In this document: one piece after another, positions 46,174-61,093 of the stretch
Position numbering within the stretch: the first letter of the stretch is position 1
Layout of the letters: every line of letters starts with the position of its first letter
Origin: Shewanella khirikhana
Lineage (GTDB): Bacteria; Pseudomonadota; Gammaproteobacteria; Enterobacterales; Shewanellaceae
DNA: 64,000 bases
NCBI RefSeq assembly: GCF_003957745.1
Contig: NZ_CP020373.1
Location: 1,984,001 to 2,048,000 of the forward strand
Reading direction: 5' to 3'
Translations under genes and position numbers: made by a program
The notes under the pieces: generated by a model
Told to the model about the DNA's origin: nothing
Database searches by the model: none
What the model saw: the letters and a program-made list of their open reading frames with translations, nothing else

Positions 46174-46641
46174 TCACATCGCCTTATCCACTCTGACCAT
46201 GCCCTGAAGATACACAACTCTGACTTCGTCACCTGCCTGCAGCGGCATGCCGGAGTCTTCATCCTGCAAAATCATGATTTGGGTATCGTCTTCCTGCCTT
46301 ATCATCAACTCAATCAAATGCAGTTGGCGGTAATAATCACCACCAGCGCGATTAGCCAGGGCGCCGCCCACGAGGGCACCCAGCACAGTCGCCACATCCT
46401 GGCCACTGCCACCACCGAATTGATGGCCTATTACGCCGCCCAGCAAGGCACCGCCGAAGGTGCGCCAGCCACTGTGTCTGTCTTCTACCAACTCTTGTTG
46501 TGTCACTCGCCGAACTGAGACAAGTTCACCATAAAGTACTTTTTCGACCGGCATCGCCTGATTGCGCTCATAGGCAGCGCTCAGATTGGCTGAAAAACAC
46601 GCAGTCAACAGCATCAGGCAACAGAGGGCAGGTTTCCACAT
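46174..46641 (-). CDS. Glycine-zipper envelope (lipo)protein, SlyB/Pcp-like
   Basis: 155 residues. N-terminal signal with LLTAC near residues 11-15, a possible lipobox. A glycine-zipper membrane segment pair spans about 62-100 (GGALLGGVIGHQFGGG, VLGALVGGALANRAGG), then a soluble beta-rich C-terminal part. Related 2TM glycine-zipper proteins sit in the outer membrane or envelope and affect its integrity. Exact role unknown. Divergent from aat. Confidence 0.75.
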   Translation of the reverse strand: MWKPALCCLMLLTACFSANLSAAYERNQAMPVEKVLYGELVSVRRVTQQELVEDRHSGWRTFGGALLGGVIGHQFGGGSGQDVATVLGALVGGALANRAGGDYYRQLHLIELMIRQEDDTQIMILQDEDSGMPLQAGDEVRVVYLQGMVRVDKAM

Positions 46642-46692
46642 ATTCCAATTTCCGCTACTTTATAAAGATGGACTTCTTGATAGTACGCCTTT

Positions 46693-47403
46693 GTGAACGG
46701 CCTGTCTTTTATTGATGATGAGCACATGCGGTTTCCCTCACCGGAACTCGCGTTAAGCGATCCCAATGGTCTGCTTGCCATTGGCGGTTCATTGCACCCC
46801 AAGCGTCTGTTGGCGGCGTATTACGATGGCATTTTCCCTTGGTTTAACGCGGAAGACCCGATTTTATGGTGGTCACCGGATCCCCGCGCCATCTTTGTCC
46901 CCGGCGAGCTGAATGTCAGTCGCAGCCTGAAAAAGAGCCTGCGCAGGCAGCCCTGGCGCATCACGCTGAACCAGGCCTTTGCCGATGTGATGGCCGGCTG
47001 TGCCCAGCCCCGCAGTAAACAAAAAGACACCTGGATCACCCAGGAAATCCAATTGGCTTATCTGGAGATGCACAGTCAGGGTCATGCGCACTCGCTGGAG
47101 GTCTGGCTTGGTGAGCGTTTGGTGGGCGGTCTTTACGGCTTGGCGATTGGTCAGGTTTTTTGCGGTGAGTCCATGTTCCACCGTGAAACAGACGCCTCCA
47201 AAATCGCTATGTTGGCACTGCACCGGCATTTGCAGCGCAATGGCTTTAAACTGCTCGATGCCCAGGTGATGAACCCGCATCTGGCCAGCCTCGGAGCCAA
47301 AGAGGTGAGTCGCAGCGCCTTTTTAAGCCTGCTTAAACGCTACCGTGACGAAAAGGTTGCCGATGGCTGCTGGTGTACGAGGGAGGTGCTGATTGGAGAG
47401 TAG
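46693..47403 (+). CDS. aat: Leucyl/phenylalanyl-tRNA-protein transferase
   Basis: 236 residues. It adds Leu or Phe to N-terminal Lys/Arg, creating N-degrons recognised by ClpS-ClpAP, whose genes lie nearby. GTG start: a stop codon lies shortly upstream and the family N-terminal block ([19 protein letters not shown]) requires it. Conserved GIFPWF and WWSPDPRA are present. Confidence 0.95.
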   Translation: MNGLSFIDDEHMRFPSPELALSDPNGLLAIGGSLHPKRLLAAYYDGIFPWFNAEDPILWWSPDPRAIFVPGELNVSRSLKKSLRRQPWRITLNQAFADVMAGCAQPRSKQKDTWITQEIQLAYLEMHSQGHAHSLEVWLGERLVGGLYGLAIGQVFCGESMFHRETDASKIAMLALHRHLQRNGFKLLDAQVMNPHLASLGAKEVSRSAFLSLLKRYRDEKVADGCWCTREVLIGE

Positions 47404-48106
47404 TACCCATGTAAGTGTTGGCATAAGCCAACTGTTTCCTTGCAGCTATCTTGACGATCAGCAGGAACAACTGCTGATTATTCAGGAACATTTTTTAGAC
47501 AGCTTATTGTTTGAACGACTCCTGCAACTGGGTTTTCGTCGAAGCGGCGATGCCATTTATAAGCCACGCTGCCCAAGTTGCAATGCCTGTATGGCGCTCA
47601 GGGTCCCGGTCAATACTTTTGTGCCCTCCAAGCGGCAGAAGCGGACTCTGGCGAAGAATCGCGATTTAACAGTGCACTGGGCTGAGCAAAGCAGCCAGGA
47701 ACACTATCAGCTGTATGAAAAATACATCAATTTACGCCATTTTGATGGACCCATGTATCCACCGAGTCGCGGCCAATACGATCACTTCGTGTTGTGCGAT
47801 TGGGCACCGCCGGCTTTTCTGGAACTCAGACTTGATGGCCGCCTTATTGCCGTGGCTGTCACCGATGTGCTGCCCACCAGCCTGTCGGCAATCTACAGCT
47901 TTTTCGACCCGGATTTTGACGACCGCTCCCTTGGCAGCCAGCTGATCCTTACTCAATTGACGCAAGCGAAATCCCTCGGCAAGTCATTTGTTTATCTTGG
48001 CTATCAAATTGATGAAAATCGGAAAATGCGTTACAAGCGACTCTACCGGCCCTATCAAATCCTCACCGCCGACGGTTGGGAGTTTGATGATGAGGTTCCA
48101 GCCTGA
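47393..48106 (+). CDS. bpt: Aspartate/glutamate leucyltransferase Bpt
   Basis: 237 residues. Transfers Leu to N-terminal Asp/Glu, a second bacterial N-end rule enzyme. N-terminal cysteines in [16 protein letters not shown] and the C-terminal FYSFFDP/GYQI-like motifs ([20 protein letters not shown]) fit the family. TTG start with a strong GGGAGGTG 5 nt upstream; it overlaps aat by 11 nt. Confidence 0.92.
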   Translation: MESSTHVSVGISQLFPCSYLDDQQEQLLIIQEHFLDSLLFERLLQLGFRRSGDAIYKPRCPSCNACMALRVPVNTFVPSKRQKRTLAKNRDLTVHWAEQSSQEHYQLYEKYINLRHFDGPMYPPSRGQYDHFVLCDWAPPAFLELRLDGRLIAVAVTDVLPTSLSAIYSFFDPDFDDRSLGSQLILTQLTQAKSLGKSFVYLGYQIDENRKMRYKRLYRPYQILTADGWEFDDEVPA

Positions 48107-48201
48107 AAGACCGAAATTCCATCACCCAGATCCCGGTGTTCCCCTTTACACTCAGGGCAATTTGCGGCATGATACGCCCGTTTTTCATATTTGAAGGCTA
48201 A

Positions 48202-48435
<234 letters not shown>

Positions 48436-48457
48436 CATAAGCTTTCAAATGAGAAAA

Positions 48458-48482
48458 ACCCGGCAATGCCGGGTTTTTTGTT
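48458..48482 (+). terminator. Intrinsic terminator of infA
   Basis: AAACCCGGCAATGCCGGGTTT hairpin followed by TTTTGTTT. Confidence 0.85.
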
Positions 48483-48560
48483 TGGTCTATCAAACCAGGC
48501 TGCTGCGCAAGTGATGTTGATGCACATACAAGCTGTGGTTAAAGCTACTTAATGCGCCAA

Positions 48561-48589
48561 ATAAAAGCCCCATTCACTGATGGGGCTTA
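48561..48589 (-). terminator. Intrinsic terminator of clpA
   Basis: Minus-strand AAGCCCCAT / ATGGGGCTT 9-bp stem, followed by a T-rich tract. It lies 75-100 nt after the clpA stop. Confidence 0.75.
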
Positions 48590-48637
48590 GGCCTTAGCAC
48601 TTGTCGCTTAGGTCAAAGCACTCGTGGCTGGAACACT

Positions 48638-48671
48638 TGACTGAGATCAGGTCATGACTGAGATCAGGTCA
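48638..48671. repeat. Perfect 17-bp tandem duplication at the clpA stop codon
   Basis: TGACTGAGATCAGGTCA occurs twice in a row. The copy at 48655-48671 contains the last codons and stop of clpA; the other lies just beyond. Confidence 0.85.
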
Positions 48672-50925
48672 CCTTTTCCAGCTTCTCTGCACTTATCACT
48701 ATCTCGCCATCCTGCGCATCCACATGGGCAAAGCCGCCCTGCTCCAGTTCGCCAAAGAGGATTTCATCGGCCAGCGGCCGTTTAATCAGATCTTTGACCA
48801 CTCGCGCCATTGGCCGTGCGCCCATGGCCTTGTCATAGCCCTTCTCGGCCAGCAAGGTTCTGGCTTCATCACTCACCACCAAGGTTACCCGCTTGGCATC
48901 AAGCTGGGCCTGCAACTCGGTGAGGAACTTGTCCACCACCTTGGCAATGATGGTCAGATCCAGATGGTTGAACCAGATGATGGAATCGAGCCGGTTACGG
49001 AATTCAGGTGAGAACACCCGATTAATTTCCGACATGGCATCGTGACTGTGATCCTGCTGCTTAAAGCCAATGGATTTACGTACCGTTTCCTGTACCCCTG
49101 CGTTGGTAGTCATCACCAGGGTGACGTGGCGGAAATCTGCCTTACGACCATTGTTATCGGTCAAGGTACCGTGGTCCATTACCTGCAGCAGCAGGTTGTA
49201 CACGTCCGGGTGTGCCTTTTCGATTTCATCGAGCAGCACCACACTGTGGGGATGCTTGATAACCGCGTCGGTGAGCAAACCACCCTGATCGTAACCAACA
49301 TAGCCTGGCGGCGCACCAATCAAGCGCGACACAGTATGCGCCTCCATGTACTCGGACATATCGAAACGGATGAGTTTCAGCCCCAGGCACTTGGCAAGTT
49401 GGTTGGTCACCTCGGTTTTACCCACACCGGTTGGTCCGGCAAACAGGAAGCTGCCCACGGGCTTGTTCTCTGCGCCAAGGCCACTGCGAGAGAGGCGAAT
49501 AGCAGCGCTCAGGCCTTCAATGGCCTTGTCCTGACCGAATACCACCATTTTAAGGTTGCGCTCAAGGTTCTTGAGCATTTCTTTGTCTGAGGTAGACACC
49601 GACTTCTCAGGAATACGGGCAATCTTGGCAATGATGGCCTCGATATCGGGCTGACCTATGGTTTTGCGGCGCTTACTGGCAGGCAACATCGCCATGCGGG
49701 CACCGGCCTCATCAATAACATCAATGGCCTTGTCGGGCAGATGTCGGTCATTAATGTGCTTGGCGCTAAGCTCTGCAGCACTGGCGAGCGCAGCCTGGGT
49801 GTATCGCACCCCGTGATACTCTTCGTACTTGCTCTTAAGGCCCATCAAAATCTTGGTGGTTTCGGCCACCGATGGCTCGTTGATATCCACCTTCTGGAAA
49901 CGGCGGGCAAGTGCCCTGTCCTTCTCAAAAATGCTCTGGTATTCCTGGAAGGTGGTAGAGCCCATACAACGTAGCGTTCCGCTTGAAAGCAGCGGTTTAA
50001 GCAGGTTGGAAGCATCCATCACTCCACCGGAGGCGGCGCCGGCACCTATGATGGTATGAATTTCGTCGATAAAGAGAATAGCGTGCTTGTCAGCGGTAAG
50101 TTCCTTTAGCAGGCTCTTAAAGCGCTTCTCGAAATCGCCGCGGTACTTGGTGCCCGCCAGCAGCGCGCCCAAATCCAGTGAATACACAGTGGCATCGCGC
50201 ATTACGTCAGGCACTTCGTCATTCACAATCCGGTATGCCAGACCTTCAGCAATGGCGGTTTTGCCCACACCGGCCTCACCCACCAGCAGTGGGTTGTTTT
50301 TACGGCGACGGCAGAGGATTTGGATTGAGCGTTCAATCTCATTATCGCGGCCGATAAGTGGGTCAATAATCCCCTGGGCGGCCATCAAATTGAGGTTAGA
50401 GGCAAACTGCGACAGCATGCTGCGCTGCTCTTCGGCCTGCTCGGATTGATCTTCAATGCGCTCCTGCTCAGTTTCCTGAGGCGCATCTTCACTCTTGGAA
50501 AATCCGTGGGAAATATAGTTCACCACATCGAGGCGGGTAATATCGCTTCGACGCAGCAAGTACACGGCCTGAGATTCCTGCTCACTGAAAATGGCCACCA
50601 ACACATTGGCGCCGGTCACTTCGTTACGACCGGAGGACTGCACATGGAACACCGCCCGTTGCAACACCCGCTGAAACCCAAGCGTTGGCTGAGTTTCACG
50701 GTCGTCATTGGGGTCGGTGATCACCGGCGTGGTTTGGGAAATAAAAGTCGCGACATCTTCCCTGAGTCTGTCAATATCTGCACCACAGGCGACCAGGGCA
50801 TCCTGAGCCGACGGGTTATCAATGAGCGCGAGCAGCAAATGCTCCACGGTCATATATTCGTGGCGGGCATCCCTTGCCTGCTGAAACGCCAGATTCAACG
50901 TCACTTCAAGATCTTTGTTCAGCAT
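48664..50925 (-). CDS. clpA: ATP-dependent Clp protease ATPase subunit ClpA
   Basis: 753 residues from ATG 50925 (AGGGGGT upstream). Clp N-domain, AAA1 with GEAGVGKT near 210-217, AAA2 with GPTGVGKT near 490-497, and the ClpP-binding loop containing IGF (KSIGFKQQ). With ClpS it degrades N-degron substrates. The gap to clpS is about 54 nt. Confidence 0.97.
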   Translation of the reverse strand: MLNKDLEVTLNLAFQQARDARHEYMTVEHLLLALIDNPSAQDALVACGADIDRLREDVATFISQTTPVITDPNDDRETQPTLGFQRVLQRAVFHVQSSGRNEVTGANVLVAIFSEQESQAVYLLRRSDITRLDVVNYISHGFSKSEDAPQETEQERIEDQSEQAEEQRSMLSQFASNLNLMAAQGIIDPLIGRDNEIERSIQILCRRRKNNPLLVGEAGVGKTAIAEGLAYRIVNDEVPDVMRDATVYSLDLGALLAGTKYRGDFEKRFKSLLKELTADKHAILFIDEIHTIIGAGAASGGVMDASNLLKPLLSSGTLRCMGSTTFQEYQSIFEKDRALARRFQKVDINEPSVAETTKILMGLKSKYEEYHGVRYTQAALASAAELSAKHINDRHLPDKAIDVIDEAGARMAMLPASKRRKTIGQPDIEAIIAKIARIPEKSVSTSDKEMLKNLERNLKMVVFGQDKAIEGLSAAIRLSRSGLGAENKPVGSFLFAGPTGVGKTEVTNQLAKCLGLKLIRFDMSEYMEAHTVSRLIGAPPGYVGYDQGGLLTDAVIKHPHSVVLLDEIEKAHPDVYNLLLQVMDHGTLTDNNGRKADFRHVTLVMTTNAGVQETVRKSIGFKQQDHSHDAMSEINRVFSPEFRNRLDSIIWFNHLDLTIIAKVVDKFLTELQAQLDAKRVTLVVSDEARTLLAEKGYDKAMGARPMARVVKDLIKRPLADEILFGELEQGGFAHVDAQDGEIVISAEKLEKVT

Positions 50926-50978
50926 AAACACCCCCTAAAACTGCTGCTAAAGCGCATACAACGAACTGACAAAAGGCT

Positions 50979-51287
50979 TTAGGCTTTCTCCAGAGAACAC
51001 AGTAACGGATGTTGGTTTTGCCTGGCAAACTGATTCACCTGCGCCACCTTGGTTTCGGCAATGCCGAACGGAAACACACCGCATACCGCTTTCCCTTGAT
51101 GATGGATCTGCAACATTATCTCTGTTGCCTGATACTCATTCATCTTAAAGAACAGCTGAAGTACTTCTACCACAAAATCCATGGGTGTGTAATCGTCATT
51201 ATTCAGGATTACCTTATACATGGATGGTGGCATCAGTTCGGTGTCGGCCCGCTCGACGACACGTTCAACATTTCCTGCTTTTGCCAT
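50979..51287 (-). CDS. clpS: ClpS adaptor (N-end rule)
   Basis: 102 residues. It binds bulky N-terminal residues and delivers substrates to ClpA. The signature [17 protein letters not shown] is near 23-39, and the HxxG motif is HHQGKAVCG. Divergent from cspD, the conserved arrangement. Confidence 0.97.
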   Translation of the reverse strand: MAKAGNVERVVERADTELMPPSMYKVILNNDDYTPMDFVVEVLQLFFKMNEYQATEIMLQIHHQGKAVCGVFPFGIAETKVAQVNQFARQNQHPLLCSLEKA

Positions 51288-51491
51288 ATAGCAATATTAG
51301 CCTCTCAAATACGGGGCACCAACTGGCCTGACCAATTGATACCACCAGATTAAGCAGATGTTGCCTCTTTGTTAATTTTAGCTTGACATCCGCTTTTACT
51401 GCTTTCATTCTGTTCAACGAACGGAGTTAGGAACCCGTTTATTTGGTTTTACTATCTTACTGGGAAGTAGACAACAGAAGGAAGTGGAAGT

Positions 51492-51698
51492 ATGGCAAGC
51501 GGAACTGTTAAATGGTTCAACAACGCCAAAGGATTCGGGTTTATCTGCCCTGATGAAGGTGGTGAGGATGTATTTGCCCACTATTCAACTATCGAAATGG
51601 AAGGCTATCGAACTCTAAAAGCAGGCCAACCAGTCCAGTTCGAAGTTGAGCAAGGTCCAAAGGGGATGCACGCTTCAGCTATAACGCCTGCTCGATAA
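51492..51698 (+). CDS. cspD: Cold-shock-like protein CspD
   Basis: 68 residues with RNP1 GFGFI and RNP2 DVFAHYS. Position divergent from clpSA and the C-terminal region identify CspD, a stationary-phase replication inhibitor in E. coli. Confidence 0.9.
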   Translation: MASGTVKWFNNAKGFGFICPDEGGEDVFAHYSTIEMEGYRTLKAGQPVQFEVEQGPKGMHASAITPAR

Positions 51699-51718
51699 CT
51701 TATCGGGTGGCCAGGTTA

Positions 51719-51748
51719 AAAAGGCAGGGACACGTCCCTGCCTTTTTG
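51719..51748 (+). terminator. Intrinsic terminator of cspD
   Basis: AAAGGCAGGGACACGTCCCT / GCCTTTTTG hairpin with a T-run. Confidence 0.85.
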
Positions 51749-51896
51749 TTTGGCTTTTTGTGACTCACCGCCAGATTGCGGGCCACTGGCACTCTTTACT
51801 CCCCGCCTTGATTCATTCCGCTTATCGCATTACTCTGGGGTTGCCCGCAGCTTTCTCCAAAAGTCAGCCCATAGCACCAGTCATACAATCAGCCCA

Positions 51897-51927
51897 TAAA
51901 AAAAGAGAGCCGAAGCTCTCTTTTTCA
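51897..51927 (-). terminator. Intrinsic terminator of icd
   Basis: AAAGAGAGCTTCGGCTCTCTTT on the minus strand followed by a long T-run, 20 nt beyond the icd stop. Confidence 0.85.
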
Positions 51928-51947
51928 TTTAGCAATCAACCCGGTAA

Positions 51948-54206
<2,259 letters not shown>

Positions 54207-54443
54207 TTATAGTTTTTATTCGATATGCACGGCAAGCAGCATAAACCGCTGATTTCACCGCACGGTAACCTGTCGTCCTGGGGTTACCGGAAAGCTGGGC
54301 TGCCGATATGGGCATGGATCACATTTTGATGGCCGACATCATAGAGCATTCGGCCCAATATTCAAATTCCACTTAGGGCGAACAGGGGTTACCCTATAGC
54401 CAGGTAACTGTACAGTTAGAGCTACAAAGGAAATCCACACGCC

Positions 54444-55244
54444 GTGTCGTCCCCTTCTCGCGCCAATAAACCCTCGGCCAAGCGCCCTTCCAGCAGCTCA
54501 TCGAAGCGGCAAGCACAGGGTCAGAAAAAAGGTTTTGCAACCACCAGCCAGCAGGCAACCGCCAAACACCGCAAATCATCCAATGGCAAAGGGCCCGGCA
54601 CTGGCAAACGGCTGTCAGAGAAAACCGCAAAAAGGGCAAACGCCAAGGCTGTCACCCAGGTCGTGCTGTTCAACAAGCCCTTCGATGTGTTGTGCCAGTT
54701 CACCGACGAAGCCGGCAGGCAAACCCTCAAGGACTTTATTCCCTTGCCCGGCGTCTACGCCGCAGGCAGGCTCGACAGAGACAGCGAAGGCCTGTTGCTG
54801 CTCACCAACGATGGCCAGCTGCAATCCCGGCTTACCGAGCCGAAAAAGCAAACCTATAAAACCTATTGGGTGCAGGTCGAAGGCATTCCCGATGAGTCGG
54901 CGCTGGATAAACTGCGCGAGGGTGTTGAACTAAAAGACGGCCCTACTCTGCCAGCCAGAGTGCGCCGTATCGATGCGCCTCCAATATGGCCGCGCAATCC
55001 GCCGGTGCGGGAGCGAAAGAGCATTCCCGACTGCTGGCTCGAAATTCAGATTTGTGAAGGTCGCAACCGCCAGGTTCGGCGCATGACGGCCCACATTGGC
55101 TATCCCACATTAAGGCTGGTGCGCGCCGCCATCGGTGAGATAAGCCTTGGACAACTTGGCAGCGGCGAGTACCGGGAGCTTAGCCGGGATGAAATAAGCC
55201 GTCTCGGCGCCGGTCTTGGTCTCAAACGCGAATTTTACCCGTAA
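54444..55244 (+). CDS. rluE: 23S rRNA pseudouridine 2457 synthase RluE
   Basis: 266 residues with a basic, Ser/Lys-rich N-terminal extension of about 70 residues. Catalytic Asp in [16 protein letters not shown] near residues 112-127; RxxRRM-like [14 protein letters not shown] near 208-221. GTG start; later starts are possible because the extension is low complexity. Order rluE-nudJ-mnmA-hflD-purB equals E. coli. Confidence 0.9.
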   Translation: MSSPSRANKPSAKRPSSSSSKRQAQGQKKGFATTSQQATAKHRKSSNGKGPGTGKRLSEKTAKRANAKAVTQVVLFNKPFDVLCQFTDEAGRQTLKDFIPLPGVYAAGRLDRDSEGLLLLTNDGQLQSRLTEPKKQTYKTYWVQVEGIPDESALDKLREGVELKDGPTLPARVRRIDAPPIWPRNPPVRERKSIPDCWLEIQICEGRNRQVRRMTAHIGYPTLRLVRAAIGEISLGQLGSGEYRELSRDEISRLGAGLGLKREFYP

Positions 55245-55253
55245 GGAAGTCCG

Positions 55254-55727
55254 ATGGAGCGCTACAAACCCAATGTCACCGTGGCCTGCATAGTCCACTG
55301 CCAGGGCAAGTTTCTGATGGTGGAAGAAATCATCGACGGCAGATCTGTGTTCAACCAACCGGCAGGTCACCTTGAAGCGGCGGAGTCGCTGATTGATGCC
55401 TGCAAGCGCGAATTGTGGGAAGAAACCGGTATCAACGCCGAGCCCAGCCGCCTCGTTGGCATTTATCAGTTCAGCGCCAGTGCCGAGCTTGCGTTTTTGC
55501 GCTTCACCTTTGTCTGTGAACTCGATGACATAGTGCAAAGCGCGCCACAGGATGCGGCTATCCATGCCCTGCACTGGTTTACTCAGGCCGAAATCAACGA
55601 CGCTCTGCGCCACCTTCGAAGCCCGTTGGTCAGCCGCTGCATCGACGACTACCTGGCTGGCAAAGGTGCAGAACTCAGCATCCTCGACAGCGAACTTCTT
55701 TCCATAGCCGCTAGTGGCAATCCGTGA
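55254..55727 (+). CDS. nudJ: Nudix phosphatase NudJ
   Basis: 157 residues. Nudix box GX5EX7REXXEEXG is complete, from G in GHLEAAE to EETGI (about 38-60). In E. coli NudJ hydrolyses nucleoside tri/diphosphates and HMP-PP. It lies 9 nt after rluE. Confidence 0.9.
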   Translation: MERYKPNVTVACIVHCQGKFLMVEEIIDGRSVFNQPAGHLEAAESLIDACKRELWEETGINAEPSRLVGIYQFSASAELAFLRFTFVCELDDIVQSAPQDAAIHALHWFTQAEINDALRHLRSPLVSRCIDDYLAGKGAELSILDSELLSIAASGNP

Positions 55728-55878
55728 TAGAATACGCCCCCGAAAAAACGCCGCAGTTTCAATGCCGAACAGATAAACAACAGGCGCTGAGCCAAGCATT
55801 GCTTAGCCATTGTTTTATCTGAGTTTTGCCTGCAATTTGCTTGCGCTTATAAGCAGCACAGGGCAAACACCGCGGTGA

Positions 55879-57042
<1,164 letters not shown>

Positions 57043-57045
57043 GCC

Positions 57046-57660
57046 ATGAGCCAAATGCAAGCCCGCACCATGGCCTTTGCCGGTATCTTGCAGGCGCTCG
57101 CCCAGGTGCAATACATCGCCCGCCATGGTGACAGCGACACAGACGCCATGGCCGCCAGCTTAAATACCATTCTGGTAACCAATCCCGAGCAGCCCGAAGA
57201 TGTGTACGCCGACAAAGTGCAGCTTCAGGTAGGTTACAAATGGATTTTGAATCAGCTTGGCGACGGCGAAAGCAAAGACGTCGAGATGACCCGCTATCTG
57301 GTGGGACTCCTGGCGCTTGAGCGCAAACTTTCCCGCAGCAATGCCTCCCTTGGCATGCTGTCTGAGCGCATCAACCAAATTCATCGCCAGCTCAACCATT
57401 TTGCCATCACCGATGAGCAAGTGGTTGCCAATCTGGCCAGTATTTACAGCGATATCATCAGTAACCTTGGCCCCAAGTTGCAGATCACCGGCAACCCCAA
57501 CGTCCTGCAGCGGCCGCTGGTACAGCAGAAAATCCGTGCCCTGCTGCTGGCCGCCATGCGCAGCGCCGTACTGTGGCGCCAGCTGGGCGGCAAGCGTCGT
57601 CATCTGGTGTTTGCCCGCAAGGCCATCGTCGATACTGCCAAGAAAAATCTTACCCTATAG
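57046..57660 (+). CDS. hflD: High-frequency lysogenization protein HflD homologue
   Basis: 204 residues, all-helical cytoplasmic/peripheral membrane protein. Between mnmA and purB as in E. coli. In E. coli it binds phage lambda CII; the general function is unclear. Confidence 0.92.
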   Translation: MSQMQARTMAFAGILQALAQVQYIARHGDSDTDAMAASLNTILVTNPEQPEDVYADKVQLQVGYKWILNQLGDGESKDVEMTRYLVGLLALERKLSRSNASLGMLSERINQIHRQLNHFAITDEQVVANLASIYSDIISNLGPKLQITGNPNVLQRPLVQQKIRALLLAAMRSAVLWRQLGGKRRHLVFARKAIVDTAKKNLTL

Positions 57661-59064
<1,404 letters not shown>

Positions 59065-59076
59065 TCCACTAATGGA

Positions 59077-59107
59077 GAGGCGGCAAGGGAAACCAAGCCG
59101 CCTTTTT
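59077..59107 (+). terminator. Intrinsic terminator of purB
   Basis: AGGCGGC / GCCGCCT stem with a 12-nt loop followed by TTTTTT. It lies directly ahead of roxA. Confidence 0.8.
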
Positions 59108-59114
59108 TAACACT

Positions 59115-60233
59115 ATGTATAAGCTCAATCTCGATATTCAATCATTCCTCGCCAACGACTGGCAGCAGGCCCCCAAGGTCTATAAGGGTGCCTTCCCTGA
59201 ATTTGCCGATCCCATTGCTGCAGACGAGCTGGCAGGCCTTGCCTGTGAAGACGAAGTCTCAAGCCGGGTCGTGGTCACCAAGGGTGAAGACTGGGACGTG
59301 ATTTCCGGCCCATTCGAAGACTACGACCAGTTCGGCGAGCAGGGCTGGCAGCTGCTGGTACAGGCCGTAAACCACTGGTACCCGGACGCCCAGCCCTTGG
59401 TAGAAGCATTCCGTTTTTTGCCGGATTGGCGCTTCGATGATTTGATGGTGTCGTTTGCCACCCCCAAGGGCGGCGTGGGACCACACATCGACAACTACGA
59501 TGTGTTTATCATTCAGGGTGAAGGCCATCGCCGCTGGACCGTTGGGCCAAAAGGCAGCTACAGCCGCCGTGGCGGTAACCCTACCTCGATGCTGATTGAA
59601 GATTTTGAGCCCATTATCGACGTGGTGCTGGAAAAGGGCGATGTGCTCTACATTCCGCCCGGCTTCCCCCATCAGGGCGAGACCCTGACCCTGGCGCTGT
59701 CTTACTCCATGGGTTTCCGCGCCCCCAGCCAGCAAGAACTTGCCGGACAAATTGCCGATCAGCTGATGGATGAAGACAAGGGCCACAAGCGCTTTATTGC
59801 CGCCGAAGGCGCCGCCAGCAAAGGTCTGGTAAGCGTTGCCGAGCAGCAGGGCATCATGCAGCTTATTCGAGAGCTCTGTGACGATAGCGATACTGTCGCC
59901 AAGCTGCTGGGTAAGCTTCTGAGCCAAAACCGTTTCGATCTGGATATTCAGGAAGATGAGTCCATGGATGAGGCCGAGCTGCAGGCTGCGCTGGACGAAG
60001 GCGCCCTGCTTAGCCGCATTGGCGGGCTTAAGGTGCTCAGGATGGAAGGCGACAGCGAGCCAAGACTCTTTATCGCCGGTGAAGGCTATGTGATTGCCGG
60101 CGCCACTGACGAAGAGCTGAGTCAGGTTGCGAATGATGTGACAGTCAGTGCCGACATTGCCCTTCAACCCCATTGGCAGCGCTTTTTTGCCGACATGCTG
60201 AAGAAAGGCTATTTCTATCTGGCCGAGGCGTGA
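59115..60233 (+). CDS. roxA: 50S ribosomal protein L16 arginine hydroxylase RoxA (YcfD)
   Basis: 372-residue JmjC 2-oxoglutarate/Fe(II) oxygenase. Iron ligands H124 and D126 (GPHIDNYD) and H186 (FPHQGE) match the facial triad of the E. coli enzyme. It hydroxylates an arginine of ribosomal protein L16. Close linkage to purB is shared with enterics. Confidence 0.94.
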   Translation: MYKLNLDIQSFLANDWQQAPKVYKGAFPEFADPIAADELAGLACEDEVSSRVVVTKGEDWDVISGPFEDYDQFGEQGWQLLVQAVNHWYPDAQPLVEAFRFLPDWRFDDLMVSFATPKGGVGPHIDNYDVFIIQGEGHRRWTVGPKGSYSRRGGNPTSMLIEDFEPIIDVVLEKGDVLYIPPGFPHQGETLTLALSYSMGFRAPSQQELAGQIADQLMDEDKGHKRFIAAEGAASKGLVSVAEQQGIMQLIRELCDDSDTVAKLLGKLLSQNRFDLDIQEDESMDEAELQAALDEGALLSRIGGLKVLRMEGDSEPRLFIAGEGYVIAGATDEELSQVANDVTVSADIALQPHWQRFFADMLKKGYFYLAEA

Positions 60234-60288
60234 AGCGAGTCTGAGTAAGCGTCAGCGCGAAAGCGCCCTGAGCATATTGAAACACCCA

Positions 60289-60319
60289 TTAAAAAAGGCA
60301 CCATTCAGGTGCCTTTTTT
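60289..60319. terminator. Intrinsic terminator between roxA and the 60397 gene
   Basis: AAAAAAGGCACCATTCAGGT followed by GCCTTTTTT; symmetric A/T runs suit both convergent genes. Confidence 0.85.
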
Positions 60320-60371
60320 GTATCCGTCATTTTGTATCCGACATTTTGTATCCGACATTTTGTATCCGGCT
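60316..60371. repeat. Four tandem 14-bp repeats
   Basis: Units TTTTGTATCCGTCA, TTTTGTATCCGACA (twice) and TTTTGTATCCGGCT. The array starts inside the T-run of the terminator and ends before the convergent gene stop. Confidence 0.9.
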
Positions 60372-60396
60372 TTGCTGCCGCTCACAGCGGCTCAGC

Positions 60397-60840
60397 TTAG
60401 CCCCAGAGTTTTTCATCCTGCTGGATTTGATGCAGGCTCTGGGCGCGGGAAATCAGCAGATTGGCAAACTTGGCCTGGGTCGGGTCATTCACCGCACCGG
60501 ACTGAATAAGGTTTTCCGCTTTGAGCTGCCACATCATCGAGAAATGACGCAGGGCTTCACGGGCGGTTTTAGCGACTTTGACATCCACATAATCGCTTGG
60601 CAAATCGCCTGACATGACCCAAAACGTTTGCTTGGCAGGCTTCTGGGCTTCCATTTTCCACACGGCGACATACGGAGCCAGATAGCGGCTCTCATCGACC
60701 AGCACTTTACCCGGCAAAATGCCTTTTTCGGCCAAAAAGCGGTTGGCCTTTTGAAACTGGGTACGCACCCACTCCTGACGCAGCGCTTCGGGATCCTGTG
60801 CTGCGGTTTCTACCTGGGGTTCCTGGGTTTGCTCAGTCAT
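60397..60840 (-). CDS. DUF4826-like conserved protein, unknown function
   Basis: 147 residues, soluble, no signal. Begins with an acidic Gln/Glu-rich tail, then a compact alpha/beta region (RYLAPYVAVWKMEAQ, WVMSGDLPSDYVD) and helical C-terminus. I associate the pattern with DUF4826 but cannot confirm. Convergent with roxA. Confidence 0.7.
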   Translation of the reverse strand: MTEQTQEPQVETAAQDPEALRQEWVRTQFQKANRFLAEKGILPGKVLVDESRYLAPYVAVWKMEAQKPAKQTFWVMSGDLPSDYVDVKVAKTAREALRHFSMMWQLKAENLIQSGAVNDPTQAKFANLLISRAQSLHQIQQDEKLWG

Positions 60841-60929
60841 ACTTCATTCCTATCTTATTGTTATACCGTGCAAATAAACACCGACGACGGGATTTGTAAC
60901 GGGGAGTTGATGGGTCGAGACTGCCATAA

Positions 60930-60947
60930 CTTTACGTTGACGTAAAG
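60930..60947. promoter_or_regulatory. Palindromic operator resembling the LiuR site
   Basis: CTTTACGT TG ACGTAAAG, perfect 8-bp arms. It resembles the inverted repeat described for the MerR-family regulator LiuR, which controls branched-chain amino acid degradation genes, and lies about 150 nt upstream of leucine dehydrogenase. Confidence 0.7.
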
Positions 60948-61093
60948 TGGAAAGCTAAATTGCCACGGTGATCACAAATATTCCACACACGGCCTTTGTT
61001 GAGAGTATCCCTAAATGCTATGGTTTCGCAATAAATATAACGACCGCAGGCCTTCCCTGCGGCTTTTTATAAGCAATCCGGAGATCCTCTAAC

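Noticed and set aside
54263..54289. Hairpin in the icd-rluE divergent region as a riboswitch
   Set aside because: A simple 8-bp stem (CGGTAACC / GGTTACCG) without further conserved structure; no riboswitch class recognised.
60316..60371. Possible CRISPR-like array
   Set aside because: Units are directly adjacent with no spacers and no cas genes nearby.
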